A DNA stretch of 64,000 nucleotides from Aminipila terrae (GTDB lineage: Bacteria > Bacillota > Clostridia > Peptostreptococcales > Anaerovoracaceae): contig NZ_CP047591.1 of assembly GCF_010120715.1 (NCBI RefSeq), forward strand, positions 1,984,001 to 2,048,000, written 5' to 3'. The position numbers and the translations under genes are program-made. The notes under the pieces were generated by a model. The model was not told the origin of the DNA. It saw only the letters and a program-made list of their open reading frames with translations, and searched no databases. This document shows positions 8,530 through 17,518 of the stretch, piece after piece. Position 1 is the first letter of the stretch. The number at the start of each line of letters is the position of its first letter.

Positions 8530-10552
8530 TTCGAACGCATCCTATTTAAAGGATATAAAGCATTTAACGTTGCTTGAAGTGGATTTTTATGAGAGTATTT
8601 TACATAAAGAAGAACTGGGGGAAAAGGAAGAAAAGTTAAAGAACTATAAAAAGAACATGGAAGAGAGGCTTCAGTGCGGAGACAATATTGTTTTTTTGCC
8701 ATTGGAATATTTATTTGAAAGATTTAATTTAGACCTTTTTCAGAGGTATTGTGTAAGACTTTCCCTTATGCCCGAGTTGATTGGAGGTTTTTCATGTGAT
8801 GTGGATTTTGCTGTGTCTTCTTTTGCAGCAATTTATCACAGAGACATGTTTGAGGTAAAAAAAATAGAGCTGTTAAAATATTTTGAAGTCAACAGCATTT
8901 TGAAAAGAGTATTTCTGACAACAGAATTATACTGTCCTAAAAATAGACTGCTTGAGTCTTTACAAAGTTCTGAAAGAATAAAAAGCTTTGTAATAGATGG
9001 CAGTCTATTTTCGAATGCTCTAAGAGATAAAGCAGAAATTTGGGATAGCTCAAACTACAAACAGAATCAAACTGGTAATATTGCTTTTGACCCGACAATT
9101 AATGAAATACAGCTAAAAACTCTGGAAAAAGCATGGACGGAAGATGCGGATATATTTTTACTTTATGGCTTACCGGGAAGCGGCAAAAAGGAAGTCATCA
9201 GGCAATTTTGCAGGAGAAAAAATTTATCCGTTATTTTTGTTAAAGAGCCTTCAGAGGGAGAAGACATAAAAGTTTTTATTAGTCAGGTAAACACAGAAGC
9301 AGCTATATCACAGAGCATAGTCTGCTTTGAGGAAATAAGGGGCATTGAAGAATTTAACGTGTATCTGGATAAGATTTGCACAAGATGTTTTGTAATCAGC
9401 ACAAATGAAAATCCCAATTACCCAGAGCAAAAAAACTGCAGGATTTTTTATATTCAGTTTCCAAGGCCAAACATAACTGCCTGCATTAAATTCTGGAATG
9501 AAATGAAAAAGTTTTATTCAGTTGACAGCCAGATTAAATTTGAAAGCATAGCTTGCAAATTTAATCTTAACTTTGGGGAGATAAAAGAAGTTATGGAAAC
9601 AGCTGAACAAGAACTAAGGATTTCATCCGCAGATGATATCACGGAAGAAATGCTTTACAGGATTTGCCGAAAAAGGAAAAGCTTTGGAACCACAAACAAA
9701 AAAATTATAAAAATCGAAACCCATTATTCATGGGATGAATTAGTTTTACCTGAGTTCTCTAAAGATTTGTTGCTTAAGGTCTGCAGCCATGTGGAGCATT
9801 ATCAAAAAGTCTATGAAGAATGGGGTTTTCTTGACAAATTTGCATATGGCACAGGGGTATCAGCTATCTTTACAGGGGCACCGGGTACTGGAAAAACCAT
9901 GGCAGCGCAAGTGGTTGCAAATAAATTGGGGTTAGACTTATATAAAGTAAATTTAGCAGGGGTAGTGAGCAAATATATAGGTGAGACTGAAAAGAATCTG
10001 CAGGAGATATTTGAAGAGGCATCGGGCAGTCAGGCGGTTTTATTCTTTGATGAAGCAGATGTTCTTTTTTCTAAAAGAACAGAAGTAAAGAGTTCTAATG
10101 ATAAATACAGTAATATGGAGGCAGCTTATATGCTCCAGAAAATAGAAGAACATAAAGGTATCTGCATACTTGCTACAAATTATTATCAAAACTTTGATGA
10201 AGCTTTTAAGCGGCGTATAAAATTTATTATTGATTTTCCTTTTCCAAACTCCAGTTATAGAAAGATTTTATGGCAGCAGGTGTTTCCGCAGAAAGCTCCA
10301 CTGGACAAAAGTATCGACTGGGAGTTCCTGTCCGATAACTTTGAACTGTCAGGAAGTAACATAAAAAATATTGCTTTGAATGCAGCTTTTGAAAGCGCAG
10401 AAGAAGGTAGTGAAATCAATATGAAGAATATATTAAAATCCCTGAAAAATGAATATGATAAAATTGGAAAACATATTTCAAAAAATGATCTGGGACAGTA
10501 TTATTTGCTTTTGGAAAATGGCAAGGACGGTAATGTTTATGAAATGGACTGA
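8519..10552 (+). CDS. eCIS AAA+ ATPase, first copy (Afp15/Pvc15-like)
   Basis: An AAA+ protein with two ATPase-like modules. The first P-loop (GLPGSGKK, about residue 217) ends in Lys instead of Thr/Ser and is probably inactive. The second is intact: Walker A GAPGTGKTMAAQ (about 452), Walker B VLFFDEADVLF (about 507) and the arginine-rich end KRRIKFIIDF. Afp15/Pvc15-type ATPases are conserved in eCIS loci and needed for particle assembly or stability. ATG 8519 is chosen because GGGGGT precedes it and it overlaps the regulator stop; longer upstream reading is inside that gene. A paralogue of the same design closes the locus at 40237. Confidence 0.88.
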   Translation: MEYNSNASYLKDIKHLTLLEVDFYESILHKEELGEKEEKLKNYKKNMEERLQCGDNIVFLPLEYLFERFNLDLFQRYCVRLSLMPELIGGFSCDVDFAVSSFAAIYHRDMFEVKKIELLKYFEVNSILKRVFLTTELYCPKNRLLESLQSSERIKSFVIDGSLFSNALRDKAEIWDSSNYKQNQTGNIAFDPTINEIQLKTLEKAWTEDADIFLLYGLPGSGKKEVIRQFCRRKNLSVIFVKEPSEGEDIKVFISQVNTEAAISQSIVCFEEIRGIEEFNVYLDKICTRCFVISTNENPNYPEQKNCRIFYIQFPRPNITACIKFWNEMKKFYSVDSQIKFESIACKFNLNFGEIKEVMETAEQELRISSADDITEEMLYRICRKRKSFGTTNKKIIKIETHYSWDELVLPEFSKDLLLKVCSHVEHYQKVYEEWGFLDKFAYGTGVSAIFTGAPGTGKTMAAQVVANKLGLDLYKVNLAGVVSKYIGETEKNLQEIFEEASGSQAVLFFDEADVLFSKRTEVKSSNDKYSNMEAAYMLQKIEEHKGICILATNYYQNFDEAFKRRIKFIIDFPFPNSSYRKILWQQVFPQKAPLDKSIDWEFLSDNFELSGSNIKNIALNAAFESAEEGSEINMKNILKSLKNEYDKIGKHISKNDLGQYYLLLENGKDGNVYEMD

Positions 10553-11315
10553 AAAAGAAAAGGCAAAGCATAATGAGCTGCAAAGTTCAAGAGAAATACT
10601 AAGGGAGAGCGATGGTAATAAGGGAAAACAGCTGGAGGGGTATCGGCCAGGGACAAAGGATAAAGCTCAGGGCAATTTACCAAAGCAGATAAAGACAGTG
10701 GGCAATTCTTTTGGAAATATATCTGTAGGCACTGCAGGAGGAGAAGAAGCTGTAATGCTTATTAACCAGAAAAAAAGTATGACTCTGCATGAACTCTCAG
10801 GGGAAAGCAAAGAGATAAAAGAAGAAACGGCCAGAAAAGTTCCAATGTGTTCAGATAATATAAAGGTAAACGAAAACAAAAGAACGGAAAGTGCACTGGA
10901 ATACAGATTCCCTAAAGATATTCCCGTCAGTTATATGCTTGGACGTATAGAGAAGATGTCTGAAAATAATCATTTTAAGGTTCAGAAAAATATGGTTCCC
11001 TTTATAAATAAAAGGAAGACTAAAAAACAGCTGAAAACATTAATCAGATTAAGGCAGGGGAAAAAGGAACATAAGGAAGAAGTTCAAAAACAGATTGATA
11101 AGCAGCAGAATAAAATAATTCAAGAAGAACAACTGTATGAAAAAGTTTCTAACAGACTTGAAGAAATAAGGCAGACCATGAAAAGGAATAAAAATATAAG
11201 TAATGAAAGGGATGATTTTTTATATTTGATGTTTTTAAGAAAAGCTATGCTGCTAGACGAAAAGAAAAAACAAAGTAAATCCGGTAAAGAATCAAAGAAA
11301 GGGGAAAAAATATAA
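10539..11315 (+). CDS. Highly charged coiled-coil protein of the eCIS locus
   Basis: I do not recognise this 258-residue, Lys/Glu/Gln-rich protein. The first 130 residues are polar and probably disordered. Residues from about 150 to 258 form a long basic coiled coil ending in a Lys-rich tail. The start ATG 10539 lies inside the end of the AAA+ gene with GGACGG eight bases upstream, so the two are translationally coupled. The next gene is the sheath, after a 176-base gap with a small hairpin (GAACAT/ATGTTC) but no clear terminator. Role unknown; an adaptor for the ATPase is one possibility. Confidence 0.7.
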   Translation: MKWTEKEKAKHNELQSSREILRESDGNKGKQLEGYRPGTKDKAQGNLPKQIKTVGNSFGNISVGTAGGEEAVMLINQKKSMTLHELSGESKEIKEETARKVPMCSDNIKVNENKRTESALEYRFPKDIPVSYMLGRIEKMSENNHFKVQKNMVPFINKRKTKKQLKTLIRLRQGKKEHKEEVQKQIDKQQNKIIQEEQLYEKVSNRLEEIRQTMKRNKNISNERDDFLYLMFLRKAMLLDEKKKQSKSGKESKKGEKI

Positions 11316-11491
11316 AAAAAGTCAGAACATAAATAAATATTCTAATGTTCAGAGATTTGTTTATAAATTTGTTCAGAGCCATATGATTTAATATTTTATA
11401 TGAAATAAGTTATTTTTAAAGTTAATTCAAAATAAAAAATTATGGAAGGGGGCATCCGGTTTCGGTTTTACAGATAGGAAATCGGGATAAT

Positions 11492-13231
11492 ATGGCTGAA
11501 TATTTATCACCCGGCGTATATGTCGAAGAATTTGAATCTGGCGGTAAGCCAATGGAAGGCGTTGGCACCAGTACAGCAGGATTTATTGGACTGGCAGAAA
11601 GAGGTCCTTGTGAAGGACTTCCCCAGCTTGTAACAAATTTTGCAGATTTTAAGAGAAAGTATGGTGGATATCTTTCGGAAAGTGAATTTGGTGAGTATCG
11701 TTTCTTAGCTTATGCAGTAGAGCATTTCTTCATTAACGGGGGATCAAGATGCTTTATTTCTAGGGTAGCACCAGATGATGCCAAATGCGCCAAAGGTTCT
11801 GCCCCTGCTGGTCAGGCAGCAGTAGGATTCACTGTTAAAAATCCTGGAATCTGGGGAAACAATGTAAGAGTGATAATCACACCTGCAAGTAAGGCAAAGA
11901 CACAGGTCCTTGAAATCCGGGAAGATAATGGAGTAAAGCAGTACATAGTGAAAAATTCATCTGGCTTCAGTGCCGGTGATATTGTAATGTATGCCGATAA
12001 AGAAAACATTATTTACAATAAGGTGGTTAAGAGTCAGGATAATATCATTGAATTTGCCAATGAGTTTAATGAGACAATCATAGATAAGAACCTGCTTCCT
12101 AAAAAAGTTATTACTACCTGTGAAGTCAACGTGGAAGTTAAATTCGATGACATCGTGGAAACTTATGAGAATGTTTCTTTCAATATTGATGCTGCAAGTT
12201 ATATCGAAAAGAAGATGGCGAAATCAGATTTAGTAAAAGCCTCTTATGTAGGAGCGGGCAGTGAAATTATATCACCTTTTAACATGTTAATCGGTGGTGA
12301 TACAGAAAAAGCAGTATGTATTATTTCATTTACAGGAGGAAGCAATGGCTCTTCAGGAAGTATTTCAGCAGCAACTTTTATAGGAGCTGATAACGGTCCG
12401 GGAAAACGTACTGGTATTCAGGCTTTTGTAGACAATGATGTTGTTTCACTTATGGCTATACCAGGAGTTACGGATCCTAACGTTCAGCTGATGCTTACAG
12501 CACACTGTGAAAATTTGGGAAGCCGGTTTGCAGTACTGGATATTCCAAGGGAAAGCAAAAAGATTGATGATGTGATTGCTCACAGAGATATCTTTGATTC
12601 TAATTACGCAGCTTTATATCATCCATGGCTTGAGATTTTTGATCCTCTTGACAAAAAAAATATTGTCATTCCTCCATCAGGGTCAATTCTTGGTATCTAT
12701 GCAAGAAGTGATAATACAAGAGGTGTTCACAAGGCGCCTGCAAATGAAGTAGTCAGAGCTTGCGTGGGACTTGACTGCCAGTTTAATAAAGGAGAACAGG
12801 ATATCCTGAATCCAAAGGGTGTAAATCTGATCAGAGCTTTTGCAGGTCAGGGAATCAGAGTATGGGGAGCAAGAACTGCTTCAAGTGATCCAAGTTGGAA
12901 ATATATAAATGTGAGAAGGCTATTCATTTTTATTGAAGAATCCATAAAAGCAAACACAAACTGGGCTGTATTTGAACCAAATGATGAAATGCTCTGGGTA
13001 AGAGTAAAGAGAACGATAGATGTATTCTTAACCGGACTTTGGAGAGTTGGTTCTTTAGCAGGTTCAGCACCAAATGAAGCCTTTTATGTAGAAGTGGGAC
13101 GAAATACCATGTCACAGGATGACATAGACAATGGAAGATTAGTATGTGTTATTGGGGTAGCACCTGTGAAACCGGCTGAATTCGTAATCTTTAGAATTAC
13201 TCAAAAGACAAGCGAATCTGCAGGGGAGTAA
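11492..13231 (+). CDS. Contractile tail sheath protein
   Basis: The outer contractile sheath subunit, 579 residues. The N-terminus has the sheath signature LSPGVYVEE and STAGFIGLAERGP. The C-terminal domain has the conserved core beginning VFEPNDEMLWVRVKRTI, then EAFYVEVGRNT, and ends with the strand that interlocks neighbours (CVIGVAPVKPAEFVIFRITQ). The middle, about residues 100-300, is an inserted surface domain. Only one sheath gene is present, whereas Afp and PVC have three. A weak AGGAAAT/CGGGAT precedes the ATG. It is followed 20 bases later by the tube gene, the usual sheath-tube pair. Confidence 0.97.
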   Translation: MAEYLSPGVYVEEFESGGKPMEGVGTSTAGFIGLAERGPCEGLPQLVTNFADFKRKYGGYLSESEFGEYRFLAYAVEHFFINGGSRCFISRVAPDDAKCAKGSAPAGQAAVGFTVKNPGIWGNNVRVIITPASKAKTQVLEIREDNGVKQYIVKNSSGFSAGDIVMYADKENIIYNKVVKSQDNIIEFANEFNETIIDKNLLPKKVITTCEVNVEVKFDDIVETYENVSFNIDAASYIEKKMAKSDLVKASYVGAGSEIISPFNMLIGGDTEKAVCIISFTGGSNGSSGSISAATFIGADNGPGKRTGIQAFVDNDVVSLMAIPGVTDPNVQLMLTAHCENLGSRFAVLDIPRESKKIDDVIAHRDIFDSNYAALYHPWLEIFDPLDKKNIVIPPSGSILGIYARSDNTRGVHKAPANEVVRACVGLDCQFNKGEQDILNPKGVNLIRAFAGQGIRVWGARTASSDPSWKYINVRRLFIFIEESIKANTNWAVFEPNDEMLWVRVKRTIDVFLTGLWRVGSLAGSAPNEAFYVEVGRNTMSQDDIDNGRLVCVIGVAPVKPAEFVIFRITQKTSESAGE

Positions 13232-13251
13232 TTATAGAAAGGAGATAAACG

Positions 13252-13677
13252 ATGGCTGGTTATCCACACGGAAGTTATAGATTTAGATTAGAAATAGATG
13301 GCCTGGAGGCAGGAGGGTTTTCAGAAGTTTCCGGTTTCGATGCAAATATTGATGTTATCGAATACAGGGAGGGAGATATGGTTCAGACTCCCATGAAGCT
13401 TCCAGGTTTAAAGAAATATGGAAATATTACTCTGAGACAGGGAGTTACAGATTCAATGGTACTGTATGAATGGCTTATAGCTGGTGTAGACGGTGCAGTG
13501 GAAAGAAAAACTGTTACGATTACTGTGCTTGATGAAACAGGTGAAGCTGCAGCTTCATGGCAGGTTATAAATGCCTGGCCTACCAGTTATAAAGCACCAG
13601 ATTTTAATGCTTCTTCTTCAGAGGTTGCCATTGAAACTCTTGAGATTGCTCATGAGGGCATGACTAGAATTTCATAA
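13252..13677 (+). CDS. Inner tube protein (gp19-like, Afp1/Afp5 family)
   Basis: The main inner-tube subunit, 141 residues. It matches the T4 gp19/Hcp-like eCIS tube family from the first residues (FRLEIDGLEAGGFSEVSGFD) through IEYREGD and the C-terminal IETLEIAHEGMTRI. The usual family length is about 140-150. AGAAAGGAG lies before the ATG. It is followed by a strong 12-base-pair hairpin (13691-13740) that probably reduces readthrough, so that sheath and tube are made in excess over the baseplate genes. Confidence 0.96.
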   Translation: MAGYPHGSYRFRLEIDGLEAGGFSEVSGFDANIDVIEYREGDMVQTPMKLPGLKKYGNITLRQGVTDSMVLYEWLIAGVDGAVERKTVTITVLDETGEAAASWQVINAWPTSYKAPDFNASSSEVAIETLEIAHEGMTRIS

Positions 13678-13690
13678 TGAATTTATATGG

Positions 13691-13740
13691 GTGACTGTTT
13701 TAGATTATGTATATATTCTCATACTGTTTAAAACAGTCAC
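13691..13740 (+). promoter_or_regulatory. Long hairpin, probable partial terminator or mRNA stabiliser
   Basis: GTGACTGTTTTA pairs perfectly with TAAAACAGTCAC around a 26-base loop. Only TTT follows the stem, so termination would be incomplete. Its place directly after the high-copy sheath and tube genes fits a stoichiometry control. Confidence 0.7.
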
Positions 13741-13798
13741 TTTGCGCATAAAAGGGTTAATAAATATATAATTTGTACTTTTATAAAGGAGAAGAAAA

Positions 13799-14170
13799 AT
13801 GGCTTTTCAAACTGAATATACTTTTACTCTTCCTAGGGGATTTGTGGATGCATCGGGAATGCTTCACAAAGAGGGAATTATGAGGCTTGCTACAGCAGCA
13901 GATGAAATATTACCAATGAGAGATCCGAGAGTACAGCAAAATCCAGGATACTTAACGATTATACTTTTAGCAAGGGTAGTTACCAAGCTGGGCTCACTAC
14001 CAAGTGTAGATACAAAAGTGATAGAAGGATTATATACTATGGATTTGGCATATCTGCAGGATTTATATCAAAGAATCAATAGCATGGAAGAACCTGTTTA
14101 TCATAGTTTATGCCCTCATTGCGGCAAGGAAATAGATGCTCCCATAAATTTTATGAGCGCCGGAATATAG
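13799..14170 (+). CDS. eCIS tail-assembly protein, zero-frame product
   Basis: A 123-residue member of the tail-assembly family found next to eCIS tube genes. The conserved block is FTLPRGFVDASGMLHKEGIM, then RLATAADEI, RDPRVQQNPGYLTIILLARV and a helical part ending LQDLYQRIN. Near the C-terminus is a half zinc-ribbon CPHC. AAGGAGAAG precedes the ATG. The last 60 bases overlap, in the -1 frame, a reading frame for a DUF6760/Afp6-like domain that has no usable start. A slippery heptamer and hairpin lie in the overlap, so this protein and a 183-residue fusion may both be made, as for phage tail chaperones. Confidence 0.85.
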   Translation: MAFQTEYTFTLPRGFVDASGMLHKEGIMRLATAADEILPMRDPRVQQNPGYLTIILLARVVTKLGSLPSVDTKVIEGLYTMDLAYLQDLYQRINSMEEPVYHSLCPHCGKEIDAPINFMSAGI

Positions 14171-14183
14171 AAGTATACCCGGC
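14146..14183 (+). promoter_or_regulatory. Candidate -1 ribosomal frameshift signal
   Basis: The heptamer A-AAT-TTT (14146-14152) is in the zero frame required by the X-XXY-YYZ rule. After a six-base spacer comes a hairpin: GCCGG (14159-14163) pairs with CCGGC (14179-14183), and inside it TATA pairs with TATA around a GAAG loop. The zero-frame stop TAG (14168-14170) lies in the hairpin. A one-base undercall in the TTTT run would give the same fusion and cannot be excluded. Confidence 0.55.
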
Positions 14184-14349
14184 AGGAAAAATATATGAGG
14201 AGGCAGCATTTATTGCTTATTATCTCCATTGGGAGCATGACAAAATAATGGAGATGACACATAAGGACAGAATCCGATGGTGCAAAGAAGTCTCTAAGAT
14301 TAACAGTAAGCTCAATGATGAGCCAGATAACGTGTTTGCAAAGTTTTAG
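14152..14349 (+). CDS. DUF6760/Afp6-like domain, -1 frame extension of the tail-assembly gene
   Basis: This 65-residue segment carries the small eCIS domain with the pattern YPAGKIYEEAAFIAYYLHW, then IMEMTHKDRIRW and SKINSKLN, found as a separate short protein in many eCIS loci. Here no ATG, GTG or TTG with a ribosome binding site at normal spacing exists in this frame. The only candidates are ATG 14110 and TTG 14119, both far from any Shine-Dalgarno and both inside the upstream gene. I therefore read it as the C-terminal part of a 13799-14349 fusion of 183 residues, made by -1 slippage or hidden by a missing base. Confidence 0.7.
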   Translation, partial: YERRNIEVYPAGKIYEEAAFIAYYLHWEHDKIMEMTHKDRIRWCKEVSKINSKLNDEPDNVFAKF

Positions 14350-14364
14350 TGGGGTGATAATGTA

Positions 14365-14838
14365 TTGAAAAAATTATTAGATGTAAAATCTGAGGCTGGA
14401 ACAGAACGAACTTTTGAGGCCATAAAAAATATAAGCTTTGCAGTAACCATAGGCGATACACGATTAAGTTTTTCTAAAATCTCTAACATCTCAAGGGAAC
14501 AGGAGTACGAAACTGTCAGAGAAGGAGGAGTAAATGACAGAGTATTTACTTTGTCAACTGGGAAGCAGCAGGTAGAAAAACTCATACTGGAACGGGGAGT
14601 TTCAAATAAAAGAATTAAAAATACAGATTTAAAACTGGGGGAACAAATCAAAAAGCCAGTAACCATTATGATTCTTGATCAGTTCGCTGGAAAAGCACCA
14701 AAAGTTGTAAGGGCTTATTCCTTTGATGAAGGAGTTGTAACAAGTTGGGAAACAAATGAACTGGATGCCATGAATGGAGATATTTTCATTGAGAGGTTTG
14801 AAATCTCACACTCAGGACTTGTGGAAATTAAGATGTGA
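14365..14838 (+). CDS. Second tube-like protein (gp19/T4 tube family)
   Basis: A 157-residue tube-family protein, shorter in similarity than the main tube but with the same ending (GDIFIERFEISHSGLVEIKM) and the central pattern YETVREGGVND. In eCIS the extra tube paralogue (Afp5-like) forms the layer between the baseplate hub and the tube. The start is TTG 14365, with GGGGTG eight bases before it; the ATG at 14360 is out of frame. It lies 15 bases after the tail-assembly extension. Confidence 0.88.
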   Translation: MKKLLDVKSEAGTERTFEAIKNISFAVTIGDTRLSFSKISNISREQEYETVREGGVNDRVFTLSTGKQQVEKLILERGVSNKRIKNTDLKLGEQIKKPVTIMILDQFAGKAPKVVRAYSFDEGVVTSWETNELDAMNGDIFIERFEISHSGLVEIKM

Positions 14839-14881
14839 GTGAACAGAAAAATTGTGCATAGGGTTTGAAAAGGTGGAAACT

Positions 14882-17506
14882 ATGTTGTATACGGTTTTAA
14901 ATATAGAAGAAAGTCTGCCTGAAATTGCGGGATATGTTTTTGGACAGGAAATTATTAAAAAATATTCAAATACAGGAAACTACAATTTTGCGGGAGTAAA
15001 TCTTATATTCAGAGATGAAATGCAGCAGAAAGCCCCAGGAGTATCTGAGGCGTCTGGAAAAGTTCAAGATGTTTCTCAAAATATTCAATTGGTTTTACAG
15101 TTTTTTATGCAGTTATTGACAGATAAAGTTTGTGAAGAAAAAACCATTGTAAACTCGATAGAAAACAATTTAAGAATAATAGGGCTTAGAGATGTCTTTA
15201 ACTTCAATAAACTGAACAGGATTAAAAATGAAATAATATCTTTGTCTGCAGAGCAGAACCAGATACAAAAACATGAGGAAAAGAAGCTATTACAACGACT
15301 GGAACAAAAAAGACGTGAAGTTATAACGCTTTTAAATATCTATAAGCGGGTTGAAGAAAGAAAACTGCTTGAAGAAAAGCAGAAGAATTTATTTCATGCA
15401 AAAACTATAATACAGAAGCAAAATGAGAAATTGTGGTACAAGGATAGTAAATATATCAACGAAAACCTATCAAAAGACTTTAAGCTGATAACCATGCCAT
15501 TAAAGGTGTATCAAAATTTTATAATACATAATAAGAACTATGATGAACAAAGAAATAATACTGAAATAAATAATGAGTATAAGGAAAGTGCTAAATATCC
15601 AGTAAACAGATTCCATATTGGGAATACAACTAATCTTTTAAACCACGACGGCAAAAGCACCATAAGTAATATTTTAAACGGTTTTACAAACAATCCTGTA
15701 AATAATTTTTTATGGGTAAAACCACGACTGATTAATGAAGAAGGCTATACCTATTTAACAGATAAAAATCAGAATTTTAATGATTTCTCAGATTTAGAAT
15801 ATAAAAATTTTATTACTACATTAAATAAATATGTAAATGAAACAGATAATCCAATAAATATATTTAATACGCAGATTAAAAAAGTCCAGAATCAGATAAA
15901 TGCTATAGAAAAGCAAATAAACTATGCAGATGTTGGGAAATTGGGAAATCAAATCTGGAGCACGGGAAATTACAACCAGGAGAGACTTGAAAATCATTTT
16001 ATAAAGAATGTAGAAGGGCCAGTAAGTCTGATGAATCAATCTATGAGATACACGGACGGGCAAACAAGTACAATAGATAATCAGTTTAGCCAGGTAAACG
16101 AAAAGGTCAATGGGCAGGTCAGCCATTTTAATAATCAGACCAGAGATATTCAGAATCAAATAGGTCTGATAAAGAAAACCATAAACCAGGCTATAAATAT
16201 AAATAGGAATATAAGGTATAATGCAGATACCGATTACAGCCTGATAAACACGGTCAGTCCCTTAACAGGAATTATTGACGGCAGAAGGTGGAATATTGGA
16301 GAATTTACCACCATAAAAAATGAATATAACCAGGCCAATTTGGTAAACAGATCTATAAAAAATGCTGATAGGCAAACAAACGATATACATAATCAGTTTA
16401 GCCAGGTAGACGAAAGGGTCAATGGACAGGCCAGCCATTTTAGTAATAAGACTAGAAACATAGAAAATCAGATAGATTTGATAAACAAAACTATAAATGA
16501 GGTTATAAATGAAAATATAAAAAAGACTATAAATAATAATGCAGATACTGATTACAGCCAGGTAAACATAGAAAATCACTTCATGAAAAATGAAGAAAAC
16601 CGGGCCAGTATGATAAATAAATATATAAAAAATACTGATGGACGAACAAGCAATATAAATAATCAGCTAAACCTGATAAAAGAAGAGAGCAATAAACAGA
16701 TCAATCATGCAAACAATCAGATTGGCAACAATATAAAGAACCAGATAGGTTTGACAAACCGAACCATAAATCAGGTTATAAATAATAAGATAAATAAGAC
16801 TATAAATAGAAATACTGATACCAATTACAACAGGGTAAACCAGATTAACATAGAAAATACCTTCCAGGGGAAGGCAGGAAACCAGCCTGGTCTGGAAAAA
16901 AAACATATAAGAATTGCTGACATACAGACAGCTAATATAAATAATCAGATGAACCAGTTAAGACAAAAGACTTACGATAAAATCAATTTTGCAAATAATC
17001 AGATTAGCAATGTATACAATCAGGCACATTATATCCACAACAGAATTAGTCAAAATATGGTGAATCAAAAAAGTAATCCCATGGCGGGCTATTTGAACCA
17101 CTCTATTCCTGATGGGGAAAAACAGATTCATTCAGCTGATTACATCGTGGAGAAAAATCAGTTGTTGAATATTCCAGCATTTATATTTAAAAATGAAATC
17201 CCCCCCAAATCTACGTCTCCCAAAGGAACACAGAGTACAGGAGAAAGCAAGGAGAATTATGAACTGAGACAGATAAAAGCAGACAGCAACAGGAACCATA
17301 GTGAAGCAGAAAAACAAAGGCAGATGATAAGTGAGCTTAAAGAAAAACTGGAATCTCAGCAGTTAATGATTAAACAGATGAAAAGCAGGGCAGAGCAGGA
17401 AGAAGGAACAATAAAGCCTTCTGAAATAGCCAAAATAAAAAAAGAAGTAATAAATTCAGTAAGTAAGGAACTTAAATTAGAAAAACAGAGAAGAGGTCTG
17501 ATGTAG
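14882..17506 (+). CDS. Asn/Gln/Ile-rich repeat protein, tape-measure candidate
   Basis: An 874-residue, largely helical protein. Residues 1-75 form a hydrophobic head, then a basic coiled coil to about 190. Four divergent repeats of about 90-105 residues occupy roughly 380-715, each with pieces like TINNQ, NQIGLI, KTINQ and NADTDYS. The C-terminal 70 residues are a coiled coil ending IKKEVINSVSKELKLEKQRR, a type of ending I associate with CIS tail proteins. ATG 14882 is chosen because AAAGGTGG precedes it. Its size, helicity and place before the LysM initiator suggest the tape measure that sets tube length; fully helical it would span about 130 nm. No homology to Afp14 is visible to me. Confidence 0.7.
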   Translation: MLYTVLNIEESLPEIAGYVFGQEIIKKYSNTGNYNFAGVNLIFRDEMQQKAPGVSEASGKVQDVSQNIQLVLQFFMQLLTDKVCEEKTIVNSIENNLRIIGLRDVFNFNKLNRIKNEIISLSAEQNQIQKHEEKKLLQRLEQKRREVITLLNIYKRVEERKLLEEKQKNLFHAKTIIQKQNEKLWYKDSKYINENLSKDFKLITMPLKVYQNFIIHNKNYDEQRNNTEINNEYKESAKYPVNRFHIGNTTNLLNHDGKSTISNILNGFTNNPVNNFLWVKPRLINEEGYTYLTDKNQNFNDFSDLEYKNFITTLNKYVNETDNPINIFNTQIKKVQNQINAIEKQINYADVGKLGNQIWSTGNYNQERLENHFIKNVEGPVSLMNQSMRYTDGQTSTIDNQFSQVNEKVNGQVSHFNNQTRDIQNQIGLIKKTINQAININRNIRYNADTDYSLINTVSPLTGIIDGRRWNIGEFTTIKNEYNQANLVNRSIKNADRQTNDIHNQFSQVDERVNGQASHFSNKTRNIENQIDLINKTINEVINENIKKTINNNADTDYSQVNIENHFMKNEENRASMINKYIKNTDGRTSNINNQLNLIKEESNKQINHANNQIGNNIKNQIGLTNRTINQVINNKINKTINRNTDTNYNRVNQINIENTFQGKAGNQPGLEKKHIRIADIQTANINNQMNQLRQKTYDKINFANNQISNVYNQAHYIHNRISQNMVNQKSNPMAGYLNHSIPDGEKQIHSADYIVEKNQLLNIPAFIFKNEIPPKSTSPKGTQSTGESKENYELRQIKADSNRNHSEAEKQRQMISELKEKLESQQLMIKQMKSRAEQEEGTIKPSEIAKIKKEVINSVSKELKLEKQRRGLM
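16030..17030 (+). repeat. Four divergent tandem repeats inside the tape-measure candidate
   Basis: Units begin near 16030, 16340, 16611 and 16900, spaced about 270-310 bases. The first two share long identical words such as AATCAGTTTAGCCAGGTA. The repeat spacing would let the protein, and possibly the particle, change length by recombination. Confidence 0.75.
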
Positions 17507-17518
17507 GAGGGAAAGGTA

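Noticed and set aside
16030..17030. CRISPR-like or non-coding tandem repeat
   Set aside because: The repeats are divergent, about 300 bases long and in frame within one long coding sequence.
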